This document shows, piece after piece, positions 6,697 through 14,204 of a stretch of 17,367 nucleotides of DNA. The stretch is from Bacillota bacterium (GTDB lineage: Bacteria > Bacillota > Clostridia > Clostridiales > Clostridiaceae): contig JAJYBA010000014.1 in NCBI GenBank assembly GCA_021779235.1, positions 1 through 17,367 on the forward strand. Direction: 5' to 3'. Each line of letters starts with the position of its first letter. Position 1 is the stretch's first letter. The position numbers and the translations under genes were made by a program. The notes beneath the pieces were generated by a model. The model searched no databases and was not told the origin of the DNA. It saw only the letters and a list, made by a program, of their open reading frames with translations.

Positions 6697-6725
6697 ATTA
6701 TAGGCGAAAAAATCAAGGCGTTAAA
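6697..6725 (-). promoter_or_regulatory. Putative promoter of the oad operon
   Basis: On the minus strand a perfect TATAAT (complement of 6697-6702) is preceded, after 17 nt, by TTTAAC (complement of 6720-6725), which matches TTGACA at only 3 of 6 positions. It lies about 65 nt before the oadA start. The good -10 and correct spacing support it; the poor -35 suggests an activator or a weak promoter. Confidence 0.4.
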
Positions 6726-7248
6726 TAGCAATATACCATTAAAATGAATGTAAAACCTTCAAAAAATGGCCGTGTGTTAGAAAAAATGAATTTTAATGCA
6801 AAAAAACTTTCAGAATAATTTAAAATGGGACACTTTATTATTTAATTTATAAAGAAATATATTGAATTTTCAGCAAATTCAATATATTTATGAATTATGA
6901 TAACGATTAAACTTCATATTTTTTTATAAAAATTTTTTTGCAACTTTCACTGTGATTCTAAGAAAATACTATGAAGTCGTTTGTTTTTATATGCCTTATA
7001 AATGTTCTACATCCAAATTTCCAGAAAAATATTAGGTTATAGCAGCTATTAATAATATAAATGTTGATGACAAAATAGTGTAGAATAGACATTTCAAATA
7101 AATAATTAATGGATAAATTAGAAATTTTTATATAAATATATGATAGAATAGGGTATGGAGACGCTGAAATATTAGAAATAAAAATAGGGTTTTAGAGCAA
7201 ATAACAAAAATGATCAGAAGAGTTAGAACAATAATATGAAAGGAAGTC
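6726..7248. other. Divergent intergenic region without a gene; contains a perfect 15-bp hairpin
   Basis: Between the oad promoter and the oxidoreductase gene I find no reading frame with a ribosome binding site. The main structure is a perfect inverted repeat, arms 6855-6869 (AAATATATTGAATTT) and 6875-6889, with a 5-nt loop TCAGC. No T-run follows it on either strand, so it may be an operator or a processed RNA element rather than a terminator. The rest is very AT-rich with several weak -10-like sequences before 7249 (for example TAGAAT around 7144) and no clear -35 partner. Confidence 0.55.
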
Positions 7249-8244
7249 ATGGTGGTTATTATGGAAAAAATATATAAATGGGGAATATTAGGACCAGGGA
7301 GTATAGCACATAAATTTGCAGAAGGACTGGAAGTTTTAGATAATGCTGAACTTTATGCAGTTGTATCAAGGTCAACAGATAAAGCCGAAAGCTTTGGCGA
7401 AAAGTACCACATTAAAAAAAGATATAGTAATTATGATGATTTTTGTAATGATAAAGATATAGATATTGTTTACATTGCTACACCACATCCTATGCATAAG
7501 AAATTTTGTATTATGTGTATGGAAGCAGGAAAATCTGTATTATGCGAAAAACCAGTAGCAATGAACGAGCGTGAACTTACTGAAATGATAAGTTGTGCAA
7601 AGAAAAATAATGTTTTTTTCATGGAAGCTATGTGGACAAGATTTTTACCTTCAATAGTGAAAGTCAGAGAGCTACTTAGAAATGATAAAATTGGTAAAAT
7701 AAAGAGAGTAACAGCTGATTTTGCTTTTAATGCAATGGCGAAAGAAGGACGACTTTACGAACTAGAACTTGGAGGGGGAGCCTTACTTGATGTTGGTGTA
7801 TATGTATTAAGTTTAGCAACCATGATACTTGGCTCTGAACCTAAAAAAGTAAATAGCAGTGTCTATATTGGAGAAACAGGTGTTGATGAAAGAGCTAACA
7901 TAACTATGGAATATGAAAATGGTGTATCAGCAGCTTTGTTTTGTGGCATAAGTATAAACACAATAGATGATGCTTATTTATATGGAGAGAAAGGGTATAT
8001 TAGGATTCCATATTTTTGGCATTCTGAAAGAGTTATTGTTAAAATGTTTGATGAAAATGAAGAACAAATCATAGAGTTACCAATGCTTTTGCCTGGGTTT
8101 AATTATGAGGCTCAAGAGGTAATGAAATGTATTGATAAGGGACAAAGTGAAAGTAAAATAATGCCACTTAACGAGTCTTTGAAAATTATAAGAATTATGG
8201 ATGAATTAAGGAAGCAATGGGGGCTAAAATATCCAACGGAATAG
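7249..8244 (+). CDS. Gfo/Idh/MocA family NAD(P)-dependent oxidoreductase
   Basis: The product, up to 331 residues, has an N-terminal Rossmann fold beginning W-G-I-L-G-P-G-S-I-A-H (about 11-21, dinucleotide loop), I-A-T-P-H-P-M-H (76-83) and the family's C-E-K-P-V-A-M-N (99-106; Lys101 is the usual catalytic/cofactor lysine). The C-terminal alpha/beta domain starts around M-E-A-M-W-T-R-F-L-P (125-134) and includes G-G-G-A-L-L-D-V-G-V-Y. This pattern matches the dihydrodiol-dehydrogenase-like branch, which reduces or oxidises small sugars or diols; the substrate cannot be told. The start is ATG 7249 or GTG 7252, just after AAAGGAAG; ATG 7261 also fits the family but is 16 nt from that site. It appears to be a single-gene unit, divergent from the oad operon and convergent with the FTR1 gene. 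Confidence 0.9.
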   Translation: MVVIMEKIYKWGILGPGSIAHKFAEGLEVLDNAELYAVVSRSTDKAESFGEKYHIKKRYSNYDDFCNDKDIDIVYIATPHPMHKKFCIMCMEAGKSVLCEKPVAMNERELTEMISCAKKNNVFFMEAMWTRFLPSIVKVRELLRNDKIGKIKRVTADFAFNAMAKEGRLYELELGGGALLDVGVYVLSLATMILGSEPKKVNSSVYIGETGVDERANITMEYENGVSAALFCGISINTIDDAYLYGEKGYIRIPYFWHSERVIVKMFDENEEQIIELPMLLPGFNYEAQEVMKCIDKGQSESKIMPLNESLKIIRIMDELRKQWGLKYPTE

Positions 8245-8286
8245 ATTTGAAAAGTATTTGTTTAAATTTGGTTCGAAAAATAAATA

Positions 8287-8334
8287 TTCCATACATCACC
8301 GTATAGCCAAGTTTCAAAACTGTGATGTATGGAA
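8287..8334. terminator. Terminator between the oxidoreductase and FTR1 genes
   Basis: A perfect 13-bp stem, TTCCATACATCAC (8287-8299) with GTGATGTATGGAA (8322-8334). The 22-nt loop itself contains a 5-bp stem (AGTTT 8310-8314, AAACT 8317-8321). On the minus strand the stem is followed by a T-rich tail (complement of 8274-8286), so it best serves the FTR1 gene. On the plus strand the tail is A-rich and termination of the oxidoreductase gene would be weaker. Confidence 0.7.
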
Positions 8335-8358
8335 CAAAATTAATCTATAAATAGGGTA

Positions 8359-9063
8359 TTATTTTATTTTATCAGAGTTCATATATTTTTTTAAATCATT
8401 TTTTATCATTATAAAGTAACTAGGAACAGCGTATACGAATACACCTATTTTTAAAATTTGTGGAACATAACTACCAAATAATACATCTAATCCGTCACCC
8501 AAGTAGTATGCACCAAGCCCCACTAAGAATAAATTTAGAATATAAAATACTACGCCTATATTAAGATTAGAAATTCCTCTAGATACTACATAAACAATTA
8601 GTGCTGCACATACTAAACCCAATATTGATGAGCCTGCCACTAATAAAGGAGATCCATTTGAACTAGTTAAAATAAATAATGTTGCTTCTAACAATTCTCT
8701 AAAGAATGTTATAGCTGCGATAATAAAGACTCCTTTTTGACTTAACGAAACAAATTGTTGATTTGGAGCAGTGTTAAAAGATTTATTTTTTCTTAAAAGC
8801 ACTACACTGTATAATACTAATCCTGCTAATACTATTCCTAGCAACCCGTCAAATAACTCTCCTGCAGGACCGTTTAATAAAGCAACTTGTGAGAACATTA
8901 TTGAACCAGTTATAGTTGCAATAAATGTTCCTAAAGCTCCACCTAGTAGTGCACTCTTAGTCATCCCAAATAGTTTATTTTTGTTGAAATAAACTACTAG
9001 AGGAATAATAACTAAGAAAATCTCAATACCTTCTCTTAAGCATATTAGAAAAGGTGCAAACAT
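8359..9063 (-). CDS. FTR1-family iron permease (stand-alone)
   Basis: The 234-residue membrane protein carries two R-E-x-x-E motifs, as expected for the FTR1/EfeU family: L-R-E-G-I-E (9-14) at the end of the first helix and F-R-E-L-L-E (121-126) in a central helix. In the family these glutamates move iron through the membrane. About seven membrane segments can be seen (starting near residues 2, 38, 72, 110, 140, 170 and 202). It is shorter than E. coli EfeU (276 residues), and no EfeO/EfeB partner or ferroxidase lies nearby. In an anaerobe it could take up Fe2+ or another divalent metal (inference). A weak AGGATG ribosome site precedes the ATG. It lies 84 nt after the NhaC gene, and the gap contains an 18-bp palindrome that suggests separate regulation. 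Confidence 0.87.
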   Translation of the reverse strand: MFAPFLICLREGIEIFLVIIPLVVYFNKNKLFGMTKSALLGGALGTFIATITGSIMFSQVALLNGPAGELFDGLLGIVLAGLVLYSVVLLRKNKSFNTAPNQQFVSLSQKGVFIIAAITFFRELLEATLFILTSSNGSPLLVAGSSILGLVCAALIVYVVSRGISNLNIGVVFYILNLFLVGLGAYYLGDGLDVLFGSYVPQILKIGVFVYAVPSYFIMIKNDLKKYMNSDKIK

Positions 9064-9087
9064 TGTTAATCACATCCTAATCGATAT

Positions 9088-9105
9088 TTGTAGACTTGTC
9101 TACAA
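9088..9105. promoter_or_regulatory. Perfect 18-bp palindrome, operator candidate for the FTR1 gene
   Basis: TTGTAGAC-TT-GTCTACAA is a perfect 8-2-8 inverted repeat that ends 25 nt before the FTR1 start. A 2-nt loop is too tight for a good RNA hairpin, so a dimeric repressor site is more likely. On the minus strand it overlaps the 3' side of AT-rich -10-like sequence (TATTATATATT, complement of about 9103-9113). I do not recognise the sequence as a standard Fur, MntR or DtxR box. Confidence 0.5.
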
Positions 9106-9147
9106 TATATAATATGCTTAATTTAAATTACGCGACACCTCCTCGCA

Positions 9148-10539
9148 TTACCTTTTACTACAAATTTTACGCACCGATGATTTATGATTTTCTTTAAACA
9201 TATATGAAACAATTATAGTAATAATGGGAGCTAAATAACATAACGTTGCATAGGGTGCATAAGCAGTGGCGGAAATTCCTGTAAGAGATTTAAGTATAAG
9301 AGCATTAATATTCCAAGCCATTAGAGGTGCAATTATGGTTCCAGTGTCGGAAATAGTACTTGACAGTAGTGTTATATCAATACTAAGTTCCTTATATTTA
9401 TCCTGTAGAAGTCTTCCGGGTAGTAAGATTCCAACTGTTTGGTCGCAGGTTATTATGGTTAAGAAACTACTAATTAACGCCGTTTTTAAAATAAGCTGAC
9501 CCTTAGTTTGTACACTATTGGTCAGTTTTTCAATTAAGGGTACTATCATGCCAGTTTTTTCGAAGAGACTTGTAAGACTAACTGCCCCAATAACAATAAA
9601 AATCACTTCTAGCATAGATTTAATACCACCACTTACAAGTATTTTATTAAGCTCTGTAGATGCAGTGGAACCTTTGTAGCCAAAGAAAATTGATTTTATC
9701 AAGACATCCAGTGAAAGGTGCTGAGAGAAAACACTAACTAGGCAACCAGCAAAAAGACCTATTAATATGGTAGGTATTGTTTTAGCACCACAAAGAGACA
9801 TTATAAGGATTATAGCAGGAAGAAGTGCTATGTAAGGCGATATTTTAAAGCCATCTAATATAGCTTTCTGGTAATGTATAAGATTTTGAGCTCCAGTGCT
9901 GATGATGAAATTTCTACCCATTAAGTAATATACTAAAGCAGTAATTAGAAATAAAGGTAAGAAAGTTGGAAGCATTACTGTCATAACTTCCTTATAGCTT
10001 CTTTTTGTTGTTGTAAGTGTAAGATTAAATAGACCAGAGATTGGAGATATTTTGTCTGCAATAAAAGCACCAGATACTATTACTCCAAGAAGTAAAGGAG
10101 TTGGAACCCCAAAACCTTTGCCAACACCAAGTAGTGCAATACCTATAGTACTTACTGTCCCAACTGCAGTACCCATAAATATGGATACTAATGAAACTAT
10201 TAAAAAGGTAGCAAAAAGAAAGTTCATACCCTTCATATATTCAAATCCATAATACATTAGAGATGGTACCACACCAGAAGCCAGCCACACCGAAGCAGTG
10301 GCGCCGATTAGTAGAATTAGCACATAAAGCGTCCACGCTTCTTTTAGCCCAGAAAGAATTAAAACTATTATATCTTTGATGGAGTATTTGTATTTTATAA
10401 GTATAAAAGAGGTAAAAATAATACCACCTAAAAATCCATATGCCAGTGACGTTTTAGTTATAATGCAAGCAGAAATAAAAATTATGCTTGCTACAATGAT
10501 AATATAAGAATGGATTTTTGATATATCTTTTTTATTCAT
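9148..10539 (-). CDS. NhaC-family Na+/H+ (or Na+/organic acid) antiporter
   Basis: The 463-residue, strongly hydrophobic protein has about 11-12 membrane segments and the NhaC signature region: A-S-V-W-L-A-S-G-V-V-P-S-L-M-Y-Y-G (about 83-99), G-V-I-V-S-G-A-F-I-A-D-K-I-S-P-I-S (about 152-168) and, near the C-terminus, S-S-T-I-S-D-T-G-T-I-I-A-P-L-M-A-W-N. The family includes Bacillus NhaC and the malate/lactate antiporter MleN, so the exact substrate is open. It would use the Na+ gradient, which the nearby oad pump can make (inference). The start has GAGGTGAC just upstream. The gene has its own divergent intergenic region towards livJ, and transcription may run on into the FTR1 gene. Other ion-transporter-superfamily carriers are possible, but the motifs fit NhaC best. 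Confidence 0.87.
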   Translation of the reverse strand: MNKKDISKIHSYIIIVASIIFISACIITKTSLAYGFLGGIIFTSFILIKYKYSIKDIIVLILSGLKEAWTLYVLILLIGATASVWLASGVVPSLMYYGFEYMKGMNFLFATFLIVSLVSIFMGTAVGTVSTIGIALLGVGKGFGVPTPLLLGVIVSGAFIADKISPISGLFNLTLTTTKRSYKEVMTVMLPTFLPLFLITALVYYLMGRNFIISTGAQNLIHYQKAILDGFKISPYIALLPAIILIMSLCGAKTIPTILIGLFAGCLVSVFSQHLSLDVLIKSIFFGYKGSTASTELNKILVSGGIKSMLEVIFIVIGAVSLTSLFEKTGMIVPLIEKLTNSVQTKGQLILKTALISSFLTIITCDQTVGILLPGRLLQDKYKELSIDITLLSSTISDTGTIIAPLMAWNINALILKSLTGISATAYAPYATLCYLAPIITIIVSYMFKENHKSSVRKICSKR

Positions 10540-10905
10540 TTGTCACCTCGAAAACAATTTACTATAATCTGAATTCCACGGTTACTAGTTAAATTTATAA
10601 ATCAATTCAAGTTCATGAAAAATTCAAGATGTTATTTGTATATTTTACCATTGAATTCATCACCTTTCAACCTTCATTTACATACCTTGCAAATTATTAC
10701 TTGCTAATACAGACATATAATTGGAACTAAGCGCATAAAACTTATATTAACATATACATTTTTAAAGCTAATAAGGTAGTTATTCAAACTAAGCAAATGT
10801 AAGTAAGATACTCCTGAAAAAATTATTTTAAAATATAGAGATCATAGATAAGTGAATTCTAATTTTTGAACTTATTTTTAATTTCAATAAGAAGGGGGTA
10901 AAAAA
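10540..10905. other. Divergent intergenic region between the NhaC gene and livJ
   Basis: This region must hold the promoters of both transcription units, but I find no pair of boxes good enough to call. On the minus strand a TATAGT (complement of 10561-10566 region) could be the NhaC -10. Small structures seen are a 7-nt direct repeat ATTCAAG (10605-10611 and 10622-10628) and a 6-bp inverted repeat ATAAGT/ACTTAT (10848-10853 and 10870-10875) close to livJ. I looked for a CodY-like box, expected for a branched-chain amino-acid importer, and found none convincing. No gene is seen. Confidence 0.45.
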
Positions 10906-12072
10906 ATGAAAAAGAAAATATCAATTTTGCTTGCGACTCTTATGGTAATGACAATGGGGTTAAGTGGTTGCGGAAAAAAAACAGCAGAAAGTGGGTCAAC
11001 TGATAGTGATGTAATTAAAATTGGGGTTTTTGAACCTATGACAGGAGCCAATGCAGCTGGGGGAGCTCTAGAAATTGAAGGTATAAAGCTTGCTAATAAG
11101 CTTTATCCAGAGGTACTAGGAAAGAAAGTTGAACTTGTACTTGTAGACAATAAGTCAGATAAAGTTGAAGCAGCAAGTGCTGCTGCAAGATTGGTAGATA
11201 AAGATAAAGTTACAGCAATAATTGGAAGTTGGGGAAGTTCACTTTCCATGGCAGCTGGAGATGTTGTTAAAAAAGCTCAGATTCCAACTATGGGAACTTC
11301 TTGTACTAATCCACTTGTGACAAAAGGCAATGAATATTACTTTAGAGTATGTTTTATTGATCCTTTCCAGGGAACTGTTATGGCTAACTATGCTTATAGC
11401 ACATTAAAAGCGAAAAAGGTTGCAATCGTTCAGGAAGTATCAAATGACTATGCTATTGGACTTGCAAAATATTTTACAGATTCCTTTAAGCAATTAACAG
11501 GAGATCCAGATTGTATTGTTGCTGTAACAAATTACAATACTGGAGATCAAGATTTCACAGCACAACTTACAAATTTAAAAGCTAAGAATCCAGATGTAAT
11601 TTTTGCACCTGGTAACTTTACTGAATCTGCCTTAGTAATAAAACAAGCAAAACAATTAGGAATCACTGCACCATTTATCGGAGGCGATACTTGGGAAACA
11701 CCAGAATTCTTAACAATAGGTAAAGAAGCAGTGGAGGGAGCCACATTCTCAACTTTCTTTGCTACTGAAAAACCAATTACAAAAGAATCAGAAAAATTCT
11801 TAACTGAATATAGAAAAGAATATGGCGGAAAAGAGCCAGCAGCTGTAGCAGCACTTGGTTATGATGCTTATATCATACTTTTAGATGGACTTAAGAGAGT
11901 TGGAGCTGCAGATTCCGTTAAATTAAGAGATGAACTTGCTAAAACGAAAGACTTCCAAGGTGCAGCTGGGGTTATTAACTTTGATGAAAATCGAGATGCA
12001 GTAAAGAGTGCTGTAATTAAAGAAGTTAAAGATGGAAAATTCACATTTAAAGAAGTAATACAGCCTAAATAA
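10906..12072 (+). CDS. livJ: Branched-chain amino-acid ABC transporter, substrate-binding lipoprotein
   Basis: The 388-residue protein starts with a lipoprotein signal: M-K-K-K, a hydrophobic core and the lipobox L-S-G-C (19-22), so Cys22 is lipidated and the receptor is tethered outside the membrane. After a Ser/Asp-rich linker the mature part begins I-K-I-G-V-F-E-P-M-T-G, the typical opening of type I periplasmic-binding proteins of the LivJ/LivK group. Further family features are I-I-G-S-W-G-S-S (ligand region, about 105-112) and A-L-G-Y-D-A-Y (about 322-328). It delivers Leu, Ile or Val (or a related ligand) to the LivHM channel. A strong GGGGGT ribosome site precedes the ATG. It is the first gene of livJHMGF; 143 nt with two hairpins separate it from livH. 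The exact ligand cannot be read from sequence. Confidence 0.93.
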   Translation: MKKKISILLATLMVMTMGLSGCGKKTAESGSTDSDVIKIGVFEPMTGANAAGGALEIEGIKLANKLYPEVLGKKVELVLVDNKSDKVEAASAAARLVDKDKVTAIIGSWGSSLSMAAGDVVKKAQIPTMGTSCTNPLVTKGNEYYFRVCFIDPFQGTVMANYAYSTLKAKKVAIVQEVSNDYAIGLAKYFTDSFKQLTGDPDCIVAVTNYNTGDQDFTAQLTNLKAKNPDVIFAPGNFTESALVIKQAKQLGITAPFIGGDTWETPEFLTIGKEAVEGATFSTFFATEKPITKESEKFLTEYRKEYGGKEPAAVAALGYDAYIILLDGLKRVGAADSVKLRDELAKTKDFQGAAGVINFDENRDAVKSAVIKEVKDGKFTFKEVIQPK

Positions 12073-12086
12073 TAGCAAAATAAGAT

Positions 12087-12121
12087 AATACGCTTCCATC
12101 CAAAATGGTGTGAAGCGTATT
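12087..12121 (+). repeat. Hairpin 1 between livJ and livH (no T-tract)
   Basis: A 10-bp perfect stem, AATACGCTTC (12087-12096) with GAAGCGTATT (12112-12121), starting 14 nt after the livJ stop. The loop region has a further CAT/ATG pairing. It lacks a T-run, so it should act as an mRNA 3'-end stabiliser or partial terminator rather than a full stop, as is common after receptor genes in ABC operons (inference). Confidence 0.65.
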
Positions 12122-12130
12122 GTGATTAGT

Positions 12131-12163
12131 GACATTTCAGAAGGGAAGTCCCTTTCTGAAGTC
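12131..12163 (+). repeat. Hairpin 2 between livJ and livH
   Basis: TTCAGAAGGG (12136-12145) pairs with CCC-T-TTCTGAA (12150-12160) with one bulged T and a 4-nt loop. GAC/GTC (12131-12133, 12161-12163) closes it below a 2-nt bulge. Like hairpin 1 it has no T-run, and it lies about 50 nt before the livH start. Confidence 0.6.
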
Positions 12164-12215
12164 GTCAATTAAGCCATTTTAGTGGATTATTAATAATGAT
12201 ATAGGGGGAGGACCT

Positions 12216-13109
12216 ATGACTTTAGATACATTTTTACAGCATCTTACTAACGGAATTTCACTTGGAAGTTTGTATGCTTTGATTGCAATTGGATATACAA
12301 TGGTTTATGGAATATTAAGACTGATTAACTTTGCTCATGGGGACATTTTTATGATGGCGACATACTTTGCTGTTTATGGTGTAGCAACCTTTGCGTTCCC
12401 CTGGTATTTTTCTTTTTTACTAGCAATAATTTTAACTGGTGCATTAGGAATGCTAATTGAAAAATCTGCTTATCGGCCTCTTAGAGGCGCACCCAAAATT
12501 TCAATCATGATTTCTGCTATTGGTGCCTCTTTTCTTTTGGAGAATGTAGCGATTGTATTATTTGGAGGAAGACCAAAACCTTTTCCAACTCCAGAAATCT
12601 TTAATAAAATGGTCCAAATTGGCAATGTATCCGTACAGAGATTGACTTTTATGATTCCAGTAGTTACACTTGTTCTTTTATTTTTACTATTGTATTTGAT
12701 TAATCATACAAAGAATGGAATGGCAATGAGAGCTGTTTCGAAAGATTATGAAACAGCGGCACTTATGGGTATAAATGTAAATAAAACAATTTCTTATACC
12801 TTCGGAATTGGATCTATGCTTGCAGCGGTTGGGGCATTGATGTGGGCATCGAAGTTTCCACAGATTCAACCACTAATGGGTGTTATGCCAGGATTAAAAT
12901 GTTTTATAGCAGCGGTTATTGGAGGAATAGGAAATATTAAAGGCGCTGTTATTGGAGGGTTTATTCTAGGCACAGGTGAAATTATGCTTGTTGCATTTTT
13001 CCAAAATTTATCAGGATATAGAGATGCATTTGCATTTATTTTGCTTATCGCTATACTCCTCCTTAAGCCAACAGGTATAATGGGCGAAAAAATATCGGAG
13101 AAGGTGTAG
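12216..13109 (+). CDS. livH: Branched-chain amino-acid ABC transporter, permease LivH
   Basis: The 297-residue membrane protein has the LivH N-terminal signature G-I-S-L-G-S-L-Y-A-L-I-A-I-G-Y-T-M-V-Y-G (about 13-32), followed by I-L-R-L-I-N-F-A-H-G-D-I-F-M (about 33-46). The coupling-helix region around D-Y-E-T-A-A-L-M-G-I-N (about 177-187) contacts the ATPase subunits. About eight membrane segments are visible, and the C-terminal L-L-L-K-P-T-G-I-M-G is typical. It forms the membrane channel with LivM. The start has GGGGGAGGACC directly before the ATG. The next gene follows after 3 nt, showing tight translational coupling. Length is normal for the family (about 290-310). Confidence 0.95.
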   Translation: MTLDTFLQHLTNGISLGSLYALIAIGYTMVYGILRLINFAHGDIFMMATYFAVYGVATFAFPWYFSFLLAIILTGALGMLIEKSAYRPLRGAPKISIMISAIGASFLLENVAIVLFGGRPKPFPTPEIFNKMVQIGNVSVQRLTFMIPVVTLVLLFLLLYLINHTKNGMAMRAVSKDYETAALMGINVNKTISYTFGIGSMLAAVGALMWASKFPQIQPLMGVMPGLKCFIAAVIGGIGNIKGAVIGGFILGTGEIMLVAFFQNLSGYRDAFAFILLIAILLLKPTGIMGEKISEKV

Positions 13110-13112
13110 AAT

Positions 13113-14204
13113 ATGAAAATTGAAAATTCGGTTTCAAAAATAATTTTTCCTATGAAAAAAAGGAATTTCACTTTAACAATAATTTCTATGCTGATTTTAC
13201 TAATATTATTATTTGTTGTAGATAAGAATTTAGACCCATATAAGACAAGAATATTAAATTTATGTGCTATTTATGTAATTCTCGCATTAAGCATGAATTT
13301 GGTGAATGGTTTTACAGGATTATTTTCATTAGGACATGCGGGTTTTATGGCAGTAGGGGCTTATGTTACAGCACTACTAACAATGTCAGCAGATATGAAA
13401 GTGCAGAATTTTTTCCTAGCTCCTATTATTAAACCGTTGGCTAACGTAACCTTGCCATTTTTTCCAGCACTGATTATAGCAGGACTTCTTTCAGCTTTTG
13501 TGGGATATTTGATTGCAACACCAGTATTAAGGTTAAAAGGAGATTATTTGGCAATTGCTACTTTAGGTTTTTCAGAAATTATAAGAGTAGTATTCACAAA
13601 TACACAAACCTTAACTAACGGAGCCTTAGGATTAAAAGGAATTCCTGCCACCACAAATATATGGTGGACGTTTGGAACTGCAGTGGCTACGGTTATAATA
13701 ATTGCTTGTCTCATAAACAGCTCTTATGGAAGAGCCCTAAAAGCAATAAGAGAAGATGAGGTAGCTGCAGAAAGTATGGGAATCAATTTGTTTAAACATA
13801 AGGTATTGTCTTTTACAATTGGGGCATTCTTTGCAGGTGTAGGTGGGGGACTACTCGGAAATTTGTTAGGTACAATAGATCCAAATATGTTTAAGTTTAT
13901 ATTAACTTTCAATATACTTCTTATTATCGTACTTGGCGGTATGGGTAGTATTACAGGAACCATTATTGCTGCTTTCGTTGTGACAATTGCAGGGGAGGCA
14001 TTGCGGTTTCTTGATGAGAGGATGGACCTTGGATTTATAACAATTCAAGGAATACCTGGGCTAAGAATGGTTGTATTCTCAGCACTACTCATGCTGGTAG
14101 TCATCTTTTTCAGGAATGGTCTTATGGGAACCAAAGAGTTTAGCTTTGACAAGGTAATTTCAAAATTTAGCAGAAAGCCACCAATAAAAGGAGGCGATGA
14201 ATAA
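13113..14204 (+). CDS. livM: Branched-chain amino-acid ABC transporter, permease LivM
   Basis: The 363-residue permease carries the LivM signature A-L-S-M-N-L-V-N-G-F-T-G-L-F-S-L-G-H-A-G (about 57-76) and the coupling region A-I-R-E-D-E-V-A-A-E-S-M-G-I-N (about 211-225). The segment I-V-L-G-G-M-G-S-I-T-G (about 272-282) is also typical. The first 20 residues are basic and hydrophilic and end at K-K-R-N; they precede the first helix. The start at ATG 13113 has GGAGAAGGTG before it. The stop overlaps the livG ATG by one base (TAATG at 14202-14206), a sign of coupled translation. With LivH it makes the heterodimeric pore. Confidence 0.95.
   Translation: MKIENSVSKIIFPMKKRNFTLTIISMLILLILLFVVDKNLDPYKTRILNLCAIYVILALSMNLVNGFTGLFSLGHAGFMAVGAYVTALLTMSADMKVQNFFLAPIIKPLANVTLPFFPALIIAGLLSAFVGYLIATPVLRLKGDYLAIATLGFSEIIRVVFTNTQTLTNGALGLKGIPATTNIWWTFGTAVATVIIIACLINSSYGRALKAIREDEVAAESMGINLFKHKVLSFTIGAFFAGVGGGLLGNLLGTIDPNMFKFILTFNILLIIVLGGMGSITGTIIAAFVVTIAGEALRFLDERMDLGFITIQGIPGLRMVVFSALLMLVVIFFRNGLMGTKEFSFDKVISKFSRKPPIKGGDE

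Noticed and set aside
6893..6912. Fur-like box around TGATAACGATTA
   Set aside because: Only one half fits the 7-1-7 pattern, the second half has several mismatches, and it is not close to the start of an iron gene.
9131..9147. Strong AGGAGGTG Shine-Dalgarno-like sequence on the minus strand just after the NhaC stop
   Set aside because: No start codon follows at a usable distance; the next ATG is the FTR1 start about 70 nt away, which has its own weaker site. No small gene is supported.
10780..10905. CodY-type operator before livJ
   Set aside because: The best candidate, around 10812-10826, matches the 15-nt consensus at about 9 positions only, which is expected by chance in AT-rich DNA.
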